Assembly (NCBI GenBank): GCA_034002905.1
Contig: JAVEZQ010000002.1
Span: forward strand, 62,001-126,000
DNA from: UBA8914 sp034002905
GTDB lineage: Bacteria; Pseudomonadota; Alphaproteobacteria; UBA9219
DNA: 64,000 nucleotides
Direction: 5' to 3'
Positions within the stretch are counted from its first letter, which is position 1. Every line of letters begins with the position of its first letter. The notes beneath the pieces are model-generated. The model made no database searches. It had not been told where the DNA came from and saw nothing but the letters and a program-made list of their open reading frames with translations. Both the position numbers and the translations under genes were made by a program. Shown here piece after piece: positions 45,546 to 52,706 of this stretch.

Positions 45546-45869
45546 TTAGCTCTTCCCCATCCGCGTTAGCATAAGCTTGTAACCCTCAAAGCTTTCCTGC
45601 TCCAAAAAGCGGGCGACGCGGCCAATGGTCGTAACGCTCACGCCCGTGACTTCATGAATATCACGATAGGACAGCTGCCCTTCCGCCAGCAGCCGTGCGA
45701 CCCACCAACGCTCGGCCATATCGGATATCTCCTTAGGCGTGCAAAGGTCATAGAAAAAGCGACGACATTCATCCTTGCTCTTAAGCTGAAGGATCGCCGT
45801 ATAAAGATCGTCAAAGATCTCTGGCTTGGGAGGCTTGGTTGTTCGTCGAACGTGCGTGGCGCTGCGCAT
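45546..45869 (-). CDS. YerC/YecD family TrpR-like transcriptional regulator
   Basis: The 107 residues match the YerC/YecD subfamily of Trp-repressor-like proteins: LYTAILQLKSKDECRRFFYDLCTPKEISDMAERWWVARLLAEGQLSYRDIHEVTGVSVTTIGRVARFL, with the helix-turn-helix from about residue 66 to 88. The ligand and targets of this subfamily are not settled. It converges on purB with a two-base gap and no terminator between them. Confidence 0.85.
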   Translation of the reverse strand: MRSATHVRRTTKPPKPEIFDDLYTAILQLKSKDECRRFFYDLCTPKEISDMAERWWVARLLAEGQLSYRDIHEVTGVSVTTIGRVARFLEQESFEGYKLMLTRMGKS

Positions 45870-45960
45870 GCGAATCCTTTATCCTGATTTGACCCTATGC
45901 TATACAAAAGGCATCAACGGCTCAAGCCACCCTCTTCCTATCTGTTCAGGCCCAATTCCC

Positions 45961-46776
45961 ATGATATTTCCCGCCGAGATTTGCCCCAATGTTGTTCAAA
46001 ATATGCGCAACATACTCAATTCGCCACATCCTGATCAGTTTAAGGTCATGGCCATTTGGGGAAATCTAACCGGCTATCAAAGCATTTATTTAGGCCATCT
46101 TGTCGCTAGCCGGATTGGAACAAAAGTGTTTGCGGGACCGTTTCGTGGCATGGAAATGATCCGCGAGATTATGGACCGCATCTTTCTGCCCTCTCTTCTG
46201 GGCACCTATGAATGGGAGCTGCATGAGGCCATTGAGTCTGCGATTAAAAAAGAATACACGCACGTCATTAATATCGGTTGCGCCTATGGCTACTATAGCG
46301 TCGGGTTTGCGCGCCGCCTCCCGAACGCGACCATCTATGCCCGCGATATCATTGAAGCCGAACGCGATTTGTGTCGAAAAATGGCCGAAGCCAATGGTGT
46401 TGCAGATCGCATTGAAATTGGTGGAATCTTTAATGGTGAGGACTTTACCCAATTTGAAGATAAACACACGCTTGCTTTTGTCGATATCGAAGGCGGCGAA
46501 ATCGACCTTCTCGATCCTGAGAAATACCCTGCCCTTAAAAAGATCGACATGATTGTCGAGCTGCATGATTGTATCATTCCCGAAGCCTCCAGCATCATCC
46601 GCCAGCGCTTTGAAAAAACGCACGATATCAAGATCATTCCCAACGGGACCTTTAGCTTTCCCTTGGAAAAGATTTTAGGAAATGATTATCGACCGGACCA
46701 TTTTGATAACCTGATCGCAACCTGGGAAGGCCGTGGCGGTGTAACCCCGTTTGGAATTCTTACAAAAAAACAATAG
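45961..46776 (+). CDS. SAM-dependent methyltransferase, FkbM-like
   Basis: The 271-residue product has a Rossmann methyltransferase core: motif I VINIGCAYGYYSVGFARRLPNATIY, an acidic D after strand 2 (YARDIIEAE), and LAFVDIEGGEIDLLDPEKYPAL, which matches the FkbM-type DIEGGE pattern. Such enzymes usually methylate small molecules or sugars; the substrate is not readable. ATG at 45961 without clear Shine-Dalgarno; a longer frame would run into the yerC-like gene. It ends 31 bases before the recA SOS operator. Confidence 0.75.
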   Translation: MIFPAEICPNVVQNMRNILNSPHPDQFKVMAIWGNLTGYQSIYLGHLVASRIGTKVFAGPFRGMEMIREIMDRIFLPSLLGTYEWELHEAIESAIKKEYTHVINIGCAYGYYSVGFARRLPNATIYARDIIEAERDLCRKMAEANGVADRIEIGGIFNGEDFTQFEDKHTLAFVDIEGGEIDLLDPEKYPALKKIDMIVELHDCIIPEASSIIRQRFEKTHDIKIIPNGTFSFPLEKILGNDYRPDHFDNLIATWEGRGGVTPFGILTKKQ

Positions 46777-46807
46777 ACTAAAAAGAATTCTGCAAAATCG
46801 AAAATGA

Positions 46808-46851
46808 GAACAAAAAAAGAACTTGCCAAAGAAAACAACCTAACATAGGAT
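46808..46851 (+). promoter_or_regulatory. recA promoter with LexA (SOS) operator
   Basis: GAAC-N7-GAAC at 46808-46822 is the alphaproteobacterial LexA site. Next to it are a TTGCCA -35 box (46823-46828) and a TAGGAT -10 box (46846-46851) with 17-base spacing, so bound LexA would cover the -35 region. A second, imperfect site (GAAC-N7-AAAC) lies at 46854-46868 over the predicted transcription start. Confidence 0.85.
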
Positions 46852-46918
46852 GAGAACAAACATGAAACATCCCGAGTCGAGAAGTTCTTCTCGCCCAACC
46901 AAATCAAAGGATACATCC

Positions 46919-48001
46919 ATGAGCGCCAAACTCCGTGTTGTAGAAAAAGACACCAAAGATCCTGAACGCCAGAAAGCCCTTGATGCAGCCCTAAGCCAGA
47001 TCGAACGCGCCTTTGGCAAAGGTTCGATCATGAAGTTGGGCTCACAAGAGAATGTTGGGGAAATAGATGTCTTCTCAACCGGTTCACTAGGCCTCGACAT
47101 AGCGCTTGGTATTGGTGGTTTACCCAAGGGCCGTATCATCGAAATCTATGGGCCGGAAAGCTCAGGCAAGACAACGATGGCCCTCCACGTTCTGGCCGAG
47201 GCGCAGAAGAAAGGCGGCACCTGCGCCTTTATCGACGCAGAACATGCGCTCGATCCGTCCTATGCCCGCAAGCTGGGCGTCAATATCGACGACCTCCTCA
47301 TTTCCCAGCCAGATGCCGGTGAACAAGCGCTTGAAATTGCCGATACGCTGGTCCGTTCGGGTGCAGTTGATGTACTGGTTGTTGACTCGGTGGCCGCCCT
47401 TGTGCCACGTGCCGAACTGGAAGGTGAAATGGGCGACAGCCATGTGGGCCTACACGCCCGCCTGATGAGCCAAGCCTTGCGCAAGTTAACGGGTTCCATC
47501 TCTCGCTCTAACTGTATGGTGATCTTCATCAACCAAATCCGCCTAAAAATCGGCGTGATGTTCGGCAATCCCGAAACCACGACGGGCGGAAACGCGCTAA
47601 AATTCTATGCCTCCGTGCGCCTCGACATCCGCCGCATCGGCTCCATCAAGGATAGGGATACGGTCATCGGTAATCAGACGCGTATCAAGGTTGTCAAAAA
47701 CAAGATGGCACCACCCTTCCGTGTTGTCGAGTTCGACATCATGTATGGTGAAGGTGTTTCCAAAGTCGGTGAACTGATCGATCTTGGCACACAAGCCGAA
47801 GTGGTCGAAAAATCCGGCTCTTGGTATTCCTATGACGGGACACGCATTGGCCAAGGCCGCGAGAATGCCAAACAATATCTACGTGACAATCCCGATGTCG
47901 CAGCCTCCATCGAAAATAAGATCCGCGCCAATGCTGGCCTCGTAGCCGAAGCGATGCTGGCCGGACCTGATGAGGAAACCTTGTCAACCAGCGACGAATA
48001 A
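46919..48001 (+). CDS. recA: Recombinase RecA
   Basis: Central strand-exchange protein and SOS co-protease. The 360-residue product has Walker A GPESSGKT at 78-85, VLVVDSVAALVPRAELEGEMGD (Walker B and L1), and the NQIRLKIGVMFGNPETTTGGNALKFYASVRLDIRR region. The ATG at 46919 was chosen over in-frame ATGs at 46850 and 46862 because the promoter predicts transcription starting near 46858, and AAAGGA lies 8 bases before 46919. Directly SOS-controlled. It converges on rplA across a bidirectional terminator. Confidence 0.98.
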   Translation: MSAKLRVVEKDTKDPERQKALDAALSQIERAFGKGSIMKLGSQENVGEIDVFSTGSLGLDIALGIGGLPKGRIIEIYGPESSGKTTMALHVLAEAQKKGGTCAFIDAEHALDPSYARKLGVNIDDLLISQPDAGEQALEIADTLVRSGAVDVLVVDSVAALVPRAELEGEMGDSHVGLHARLMSQALRKLTGSISRSNCMVIFINQIRLKIGVMFGNPETTTGGNALKFYASVRLDIRRIGSIKDRDTVIGNQTRIKVVKNKMAPPFRVVEFDIMYGEGVSKVGELIDLGTQAEVVEKSGSWYSYDGTRIGQGRENAKQYLRDNPDVAASIENKIRANAGLVAEAMLAGPDEETLSTSDE

Positions 48002-48027
48002 ACATTTTGAGCCTAGACCTGCTCATC

Positions 48028-48062
48028 AAAAAACCCGCCTATCTTTCGATAGGCGGGTTTTT
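48028..48062. terminator. Bidirectional terminator between recA and rplA
   Basis: A 12-bp perfect stem AACCCGCCTATC/GATAGGCGGGTT with a TTTC loop has A-tracts on the left and T-tracts on the right. It ends both recA (plus) and the secE-nusG-rplK-rplA unit (minus). Confidence 0.93.
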
Positions 48063-48089
48063 CATGTCTTATCGACACTCTATCAGCAC

Positions 48090-48797
48090 TTACGCGCTCT
48101 CGGACAGGGTTGAGAGATCAACCTTAATCCCAGGGCCCATGGTCGAGGACAGGTGAACCGCATTGATATAGGTTCCCTTAACTCCCGACGGACGGGCCTT
48201 CTGCAAAGCAGAAATCAACGCGCGCGCATTTTCAACGAGCTGCTTTTCGGTAAAGGTGACCTTACCAACGCCAGCGTGAATGATGCCCGCCTTTTCAGCG
48301 CGGAACTCGATCGAGCCAGCCTTGGCAGCTTTAACAGCCTCGGCAACGTTTGGCGTAACCGTGCCCAGCTTCGGGTTTGGCATCAGGCCACGCGGACCAA
48401 GGATCTTACCCAGCTTACCGACAACAACCATCATGTCTGGTGTGGCAATGACGCGGTCGAAGTCCGAGAAACCAGCAACGATTTTCTCGCCCAGCTCTTC
48501 AGCACCAACATGATCAGCACCAGCCGCCATAGCGGCATCGGCCTTTTCACCCTTGGCGAACACAAGGACGCGAACGGTCTTGCCAGTACCATGCGGAAGC
48601 TGAACCATGCCGCGAACGGCCTGATCCGACTGGCGCGGATCAATACCGAGCGCAACGGAAACTTCCAGCGTCTCGGCGAACTTGCGAGCAGTGTCGGTTG
48701 CAACCTTCTTGATGAGCGCAACGCCTTCCTCAAGAGGGTACATTTTGTTACGATCAACGGCTTCTAAAGCCTTACGTATTTTCTTTGCTTTTGCCAT
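48090..48797 (-). CDS. rplA: 50S ribosomal protein L1 (uL1)
   Basis: Mobile-stalk protein of the large subunit, and in many bacteria a translational repressor of its own operon. The 235 residues show MAKAKKIRKALEAVDRNKMYPLEEGVALIKK, PRGMVQLPHGTGKTVRVLVF-type positions, GRVGPRGLMPNPKLGTVT-type positions, and KGTYINAVHLSSTMGPGIK. The ATG at 48797, with GGAG upstream, gives the family N terminus. It follows rplK by 4 bases. The usual next genes (rplJ, rplL, rpoB) are absent: the unit stops here at a terminator. Confidence 0.97.
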   Translation of the reverse strand: MAKAKKIRKALEAVDRNKMYPLEEGVALIKKVATDTARKFAETLEVSVALGIDPRQSDQAVRGMVQLPHGTGKTVRVLVFAKGEKADAAMAAGADHVGAEELGEKIVAGFSDFDRVIATPDMMVVVGKLGKILGPRGLMPNPKLGTVTPNVAEAVKAAKAGSIEFRAEKAGIIHAGVGKVTFTEKQLVENARALISALQKARPSGVKGTYINAVHLSSTMGPGIKVDLSTLSESA

Positions 48798-48801
48798 TGT
48801 C

Positions 48802-49233
48802 TTACTCCACGACCTGAACGCCCATCGAACGAGCTGAACCGACCAACATCTGGGAAGCACCTTCGACGTCGTTCGCATTCATATCGACCATCTTTTCCTT
48901 CGCGATTTCGCGGATCTGCGCCATCGTGATGGTACCGACAACCGAAGTTCCCGGCGTCTTTGAGCCACTACCCAACTTGATCGCTTTCTTGATCCAATAG
49001 GTATTTGGCGGCTTCTTTGTCACGAAGGTAAAGGTACGATCAGAAAAAGCGGTGATGACAACCGGAATCGGCATCCCTTTTTCCATACCTTGGGTCTTCG
49101 CATTAAACTGTTTGCAGAAGTCCATAATGTTCAAACCGCGTTGACCCAAAGCCGGACCAATTGGCGGTGACGGATTAGCGGCACCAGCTGGCACTTGCAG
49201 CTTGATGAAGCCGATCACTTCTTTCTTAGCCAT
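48802..49233 (-). CDS. rplK: 50S ribosomal protein L11 (uL11)
   Basis: Base of the GTPase-associated stalk; needed for ppGpp synthesis by ribosome-bound Rel enzymes. The 143 residues begin MAKKEVIGFIKLQVPAGAANPSPPIGPALGQRGLNIMDFCK and contain KTPPNTYWIKKA-like and TVVGTITMAQIREIA stretches. The ATG at 49233, with GGAG upstream, matches the family. It is the target of PrmA (39624). A long leader of 237 bases separates it from nusG. Confidence 0.98.
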   Translation of the reverse strand: MAKKEVIGFIKLQVPAGAANPSPPIGPALGQRGLNIMDFCKQFNAKTQGMEKGMPIPVVITAFSDRTFTFVTKKPPNTYWIKKAIKLGSGSKTPGTSVVGTITMAQIREIAKEKMVDMNANDVEGASQMLVGSARSMGVQVVE

Positions 49234-49380
49234 CGTTTCTCCTCCCGACCAAAAGGGCCGGACAGACGTTAAAAACAACACCATCCCCCTTTCCCGTGGG
49301 AACGAGGCTCAGTGCATCTCGGTTTTTTGAAGGATTTTCATCCCCCTTTCCCATCTTCTTGTCATTTCAAGAAGTTGGTC

Positions 49381-49429
49381 GTGTGGTGCGGCTCTCCGAG
49401 GGATCTTTTTCGGAGAGGACCTCCCACAC
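49381..49429 (-). promoter_or_regulatory. Nested hairpin in the rplK-rplA leader
   Basis: In the nusG-rplK gap an inner 8-bp stem (CTCTCCGA/TCGGAGAG) sits inside an outer 6-bp stem (GTGTGG/CCACAC). L1 represses the rplK-rplA mRNA in other bacteria by binding an rRNA-like leader structure, so this is a candidate L1 site; it could also be a partial terminator. The same gap contains a 14-base direct repeat (CATCCCCCTTTCCC at 49282 and 49339). Confidence 0.35.
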
Positions 49430-49470
49430 TCTTGTTACGCCCTATAGGGCATAATCTTATGAAAGTAAAC

Positions 49471-50001
49471 CTAAATCTTCTCCACCTGCGTGTATTCAAG
49501 CTCAACGGGCGTGGCACGGCCAAAGATCGAAACGGCGACCTTGAGGCGCGATTTTCCTTCATCCACATCCTCAACAATACCGTTAAAGGAAGCAAAGGGC
49601 CCTTCGGCAACGCGAACCTGCTCGCCCACTTCAAAGGTAACAGAAGGCTTGGGATGCTCAAAACCTTCCTGAACCTGATTCAGGATGCGTTGGGCCTCTT
49701 TTTCAGAGATAGGCGACGGCTTGCCGTTGGCACCGAGGAAACCGGTAACCTTGGCCGTATTCTTGACCAAATGCCAGCTTTCGTCGGTCAAATCCATCTT
49801 GATGAGAACATAGCCGGGGATAAACTTACGCTCGGCATTAACCTTCTTGCCACGGCGGATTTCAACCACTTCTTCGGTTGGAACAAGGATTTCGGAGAAA
49901 TAGTCCTCCAGCCCGTTCTTGAGAGCCGTTTCGCGAATTGTCTGCGCGACCTTTTTCTCGAAGCCCGAATAGACGTGAATTACATACCAGCGGTGCGCCA
50001 T
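49471..50001 (-). CDS. nusG: Transcription termination/antitermination protein NusG
   Basis: Processivity factor that binds the RNA polymerase clamp and couples to Rho or to ribosomal S10. The 176 residues have the NGN domain (HRWYVIHVYSGFEKKVAQTIRETA, EEVVEIRRGKKVNAERKFIPGYVLIKMDLTDESWH) and the KOW domain (FEVGEQVRVAEGPFASFNGIVEDVDEGKSRLKV). It follows secE by 24 bases in the universal secE-nusG pair. Confidence 0.97.
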   Translation of the reverse strand: MAHRWYVIHVYSGFEKKVAQTIRETALKNGLEDYFSEILVPTEEVVEIRRGKKVNAERKFIPGYVLIKMDLTDESWHLVKNTAKVTGFLGANGKPSPISEKEAQRILNQVQEGFEHPKPSVTFEVGEQVRVAEGPFASFNGIVEDVDEGKSRLKVAVSIFGRATPVELEYTQVEKI

Positions 50002-50025
50002 TTGTGTCTCCCTATTTGCGCTTCT

Positions 50026-50217
50026 TTACGAGCGCATGCCTAAAATGCTGCTAATGATATAACCTAACATATTGTCAACAATAAAGAAAAATACGCCCGC
50101 CAGCAAAGCCATGCCCACAACCAGCGCCGTGGTCATTGTGGTTTCCTTTTGGGTAGGCCAGGTAACTTTTTTAACCTCGCCCCGCGTTTCTTGGATAAAC
50201 TTTATCAAGCTTGCCAT
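50026..50217 (-). CDS. secE: Preprotein translocase subunit SecE
   Basis: Inner-membrane clamp of the SecYEG translocon. The 63-residue product has the short amphipathic segment KFIQETRGEVKKVTWPTQKET and one transmembrane helix, as in the short alphaproteobacterial form. It is preceded by tRNA-Trp 39 bases upstream and followed by nusG. Confidence 0.95.
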   Translation of the reverse strand: MASLIKFIQETRGEVKKVTWPTQKETTMTTALVVGMALLAGVFFFIVDNMLGYIISSILGMRS

Positions 50218-50256
50218 GACGGCTCCTTATCGTTCTGGACCCAATCTGAGGGTTCT

Positions 50257-50332
50257 TGGCAGGAGTGGAGGGGGTCGAACCCACAGCCTTCGGTTTTGGA
50301 GACCGACGCTCTGCCAATTGAGCTACACTCCT
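50257..50332 (-). tRNA. tRNA-Trp (anticodon CCA)
   Basis: Read on the minus strand, AGGAGTG pairs with CACTCCT to form a 7-bp acceptor stem, with G as discriminator and an encoded CCA end. The D arm (GCTC/GAGC), the anticodon arm with loop CTCCAAA, and a T arm with TTCGACC are all present. It heads the secE-nusG-rplK-rplA unit, the usual tRNA-Trp-secE linkage. Confidence 0.96.
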
Positions 50333-50486
50333 GTATCAAATCCTCGGGACGAATCCCTGTCAAACCCCACAAGGCCCCGTCCGGCGCTTGGCGACGGACT
50401 ATCAGAACTCTTTGTAGGGAATGATGGTTTTTACCGCAAGACAATCAAAATGAAAAGAAAAAAGTGAAGCTTAAGCCACAAGCCGC

Positions 50487-50515
50487 TTGCCCACATGATA
50501 TCAACATGATATCCA
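50487..50515 (+). promoter_or_regulatory. Promoter of the tRNA-Gly/repeat-array transcript
   Basis: TTGCCC at 50487-50492 and TATCCA at 50510-50515 are spaced by 17 bases, followed by a GC-rich stretch (AGGGCCGACGC) up to the predicted start near 50522. GC-rich sequence at this position is typical of stable-RNA promoters under stringent control. The spacer contains ATGATATC twice. Confidence 0.5.
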
Positions 50516-50540
50516 AGGGCCGACGCACGACGTTAACCGA

Positions 50541-50614
50541 GCGGGTGTAGCTTAATGGTAAAGCTCCAGCCTTCCAAGCTGGCTACGTGGGTTCGATTCC
50601 CATCACCCGCTCCA
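50541..50614 (+). tRNA. tRNA-Gly (anticodon TCC)
   Basis: The acceptor stem GCGGGTG/CACCCGC, D arm (GCTT/AGCT), anticodon arm CCAGC-CTTCCAA-GCTGG, and T arm TGGG-TTCGATT-CCCA are complete, with discriminator T and an encoded CCA. Reads GGA and GGG codons. Its last 25 bases are repeated downstream in an 85-bp tandem array, and no terminator lies between the two. Confidence 0.97.
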
Positions 50615-50955
50615 TAATTTCAAGTATATTAACGAACTCACGTTCTTACTTTTTGCGCGGTCACCCGCGCTGGTGGTTCGATTCCCATCACCCGCTCCAT
50701 AATTTCAAGTATATTAACGAACTCACGTTCTTACTTTTTGCGCGGTCACCCGCGCTGGTGGTTCGATTCCCATCACCCGCTCCAGAATTTCAAGTACATT
50801 AACGAACTCACGTTCTTACTTTTTGCGCGGTCACCCGCGCTGGTGGTTCGATTCCCACCACCCGCTCCAGAATTTCAAGTATATTAACGAACTCACGTTC
50901 TTACTTTTTGCGCGGTCACCCGCGCTGGTGGTTCGATTCCCATCACCCGCTCCAT
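50590..50955 (+). repeat. Tandem 85-bp array of the tRNA-Gly 3' end (rtT-like)
   Basis: Units begin at 50590, 50675, 50760, 50845 and (partial) 50930. Each starts with the tRNA-Gly 3' segment GGTTCGATTCCCATCACCCG and runs on through CTCCA, that is T arm, 3' acceptor strand and CCA. The spacer contains GAAC-TCAC-GTTC, a T5 tract, and the perfect hairpin GCGCGG-TCAC-CCGCGC. Units 1 and 2 are identical; units 3 and 4 differ at two or so positions each (for example CAT to CAC and CCAT to CCAG). 85 is not a multiple of 3, and frames across the array have no coding character. A terminator follows only after the last unit, so the array should be part of the tRNA transcript. Confidence 0.93.
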
Positions 50956-50963
50956 ATAGAAGT

Positions 50964-50984
50964 CGCCCATTGGGGCGGTTTTTT
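50964..50984 (+). terminator. Intrinsic terminator of the tRNA-Gly/array transcript
   Basis: CGCCC-ATTG-GGGCG forms a 5-bp GC hairpin followed by G and six T residues. It is the first good plus-strand terminator after tRNA-Gly. From here to 51246 there is only AT-rich intergenic sequence leading to the next gene. Confidence 0.75.
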
Positions 50985-51246
50985 CCAAGACAGCGTTTCA
51001 CGCCTGTCACCCACTTGATTTTAGGTGACAAGCGCATCTGGGGGCGACATTCAAACAGGTTCTCCTCTCGTCACGATCAATAAGGTTATAAACAATGCGC
51101 TGCAAATCGGGGAATCTTCGGCGGCGCTTTTTAAAACGTTAATAAATTCATCGACTATCAATCTTACGGATTGTAGAAAGAGTAAGCATTTATTATGATG
51201 CCACGGAACATTATTCTCGCTTTTTCTCTTAATCCACGAGGCCATC

Positions 51247-52305
51247 ATGCGACTCGGTAAGAAACTGCTTTCGACAGCCCTCCTAACAGTCTGCTTTGTA
51301 ACGCTAGCGCAGGCGAGCGTCCTCCTGCCTGAAGATAATGACACCACACCATCCGGCAATCTTGGATTAACCCCCTCAACAAGCAGCAAGAAAATTCAAA
51401 CGATAACACCGCCAGCGACAAACCATCAAGAGCTAGCGCCTACGACAGCAGAAGAAGCCATGGACGTTCGTCAGATCGATCCTGCGCGACTCAACGAAAA
51501 ATTGGGGGGACTGCCTGAGAACATTGATGAAATATTCCCCGAAGAGGTCAAAAAATATCTTCCAAGTGACTACAAGCAAGCGTTCAAAGAGGCTTTGAAG
51601 GATCATTCCATCCAAGATAGGATTCAAGCACAAAGACCTGCCTCATTCGCCATCAACACAACGCCCTTTCCAATCAAGCCAACTGGCCGGGTTAAAAAAG
51701 AGGAAGAGCTAACAAAGAACGAGAAAATCGAACGTCGAATGAGGTTTGACTATAATCGAAACCCTCAGACACCAACAGAAGCGTATGCGGCCCAGATGTA
51801 TGCCAAAGAAATGGCAGCGGGCGAAAAAGAACCTCTCTTTCTCAACGAATATGCATTCAAAAATCCGACAGAAGCTGATCTGACAGATCAAATTACGGTT
51901 CAGGTGACACCAGACTACATATGGGGCGAACGAGAACTGCGTATGATTGAGAACAGCCTTGGCTATACGCCAGAACAGGTTGCCAAATATTGTCAGGTGC
52001 GCATGGATACTACCGTCAAGGGAAGCGGGACAGGTTCAACCTTTAGGGGCAGAGTGATGGCGGGGGATCGTGGTTCGTTTAAATATAATTCACCTTTGAC
52101 CACAGTCGAGCTTAAAAGCCGCGCTGTTTGCTACCCACCCGAATCCTATCCCAAAAAAGGTGGCGTGATCACGCGTACAGGGGATAAAGTATCGGTTATC
52201 CTTGGCGGGCAAATGACCTGCGTTCCTCAACAAGAACAACGTGCAACTCGGATTCTTACCGTCAAATATCTTGGCGAAGGCAAGATGCAGTGCGCGTTTA
52301 AATAA
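51247..52305 (+). CDS. Secreted protein of unknown function
   Basis: The 352-residue product has a clear signal peptide (cut after AQA near residue 23), so it is periplasmic or outer-membrane associated. The mature protein is polar and proline-rich in the first half (KKIQTITPPATNHQELAPTTAEEAMDVRQ in two parts). The second half has beta character and three cysteines (KYCQVRMD, RAVCYPPESYP, MTCVPQQE, then a final QCAFK). I recognise no domain. No convincing neighbour context: it lies between the tRNA-Gly array and the convergent grxD. Confidence 0.65.
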   Translation: MRLGKKLLSTALLTVCFVTLAQASVLLPEDNDTTPSGNLGLTPSTSSKKIQTITPPATNHQELAPTTAEEAMDVRQIDPARLNEKLGGLPENIDEIFPEEVKKYLPSDYKQAFKEALKDHSIQDRIQAQRPASFAINTTPFPIKPTGRVKKEEELTKNEKIERRMRFDYNRNPQTPTEAYAAQMYAKEMAAGEKEPLFLNEYAFKNPTEADLTDQITVQVTPDYIWGERELRMIENSLGYTPEQVAKYCQVRMDTTVKGSGTGSTFRGRVMAGDRGSFKYNSPLTTVELKSRAVCYPPESYPKKGGVITRTGDKVSVILGGQMTCVPQQEQRATRILTVKYLGEGKMQCAFK

Positions 52306-52328
52306 GCGGACAGAACGGAAAATTACCG

Positions 52329-52706
52329 TCACAAATGATCGCCGTTCATGGGAATGGCAAGCTGAGCAAAGAGGTCCTGCAGCTCGCCATTTTCAAGCAT
52401 CTGGCGCATGACATCATTGCCTCCAATAAACTTGCCCATCACATAAAGCTGCGGCAACGTTGGCCAATCACTAAAATCCTTGATGGCAAGGCGAAGGCTT
52501 GGATCAGTCAGAACGTCGATACTTTTATAGTGCACACCAAGCATACCCAGAATTTGAACAGCCTGTGCCGATCCGCTGCATTGCGGGAAAACGGGGCTTC
52601 CATGCATAAACAAAACAACGGGATCAGAGTTGACCTCTGATTGGATGCGGTCGAGAACAACCGGATCAATCAAGCGTTGTGCGCGTTCACCAACTTCAGG
52701 ATTCAT
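52329..52706 (-). CDS. grxD: Monothiol glutaredoxin (Grx4 type) with a CSGS active site
   Basis: Iron-sulfur cluster carrier of the class II glutaredoxins, normally working with BolA. The 125-residue product aligns through SPVFPQC-SGSAQAVQIL, DWPTLPQLYVMGKFIGGNDVM and GELQDLF. The active-site motif, universally CGFS in this class, reads C43-S-G-S46, and the glutathione-contacting lysine before it (MKGSP) is H35. Both changes affect cluster and glutathione binding positions. ATG at 52706; the 5' end overlaps the bolA stop by 11 bases. Confidence 0.88.
   Translation of the reverse strand: MNPEVGERAQRLIDPVVLDRIQSEVNSDPVVLFMHGSPVFPQCSGSAQAVQILGMLGVHYKSIDVLTDPSLRLAIKDFSDWPTLPQLYVMGKFIGGNDVMRQMLENGELQDLFAQLAIPMNGDHL

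Noticed and set aside
50333..50400. TTGACA/TTTGAT promoter for tRNA-Trp on the minus strand
   Set aside because: The boxes are well spaced, but the -10 box ends two bases before the mature tRNA, so transcription would start inside it.
50590..50955. CRISPR array
   Set aside because: The period is regular, but both the repeat and the spacer are the same in every unit, and the repeat is tRNA-derived; there are no unique spacers or cas genes.
50590..50955. Integration (att) site of a mobile element in tRNA-Gly
   Set aside because: Repeated tRNA 3' ends can mark tandem integration, but only 60 bases lie between copies, with no integrase nearby.
50587..51083. Open frames of 71 and 86 codons across the tRNA-Gly repeat array
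   Set aside because: They arise because a repeated 85-bp unit without stops is read in successive frames; they lack ribosome binding sites and translate tRNA sequence. The E. coli tyrT array does carry a small gene, but nothing here supports one.
51051..51389. Minus-strand frame of 112 codons opposite the secreted protein's start
   Set aside because: It overlaps a gene with a clear signal peptide and has no ribosome binding site or recognisable domain.
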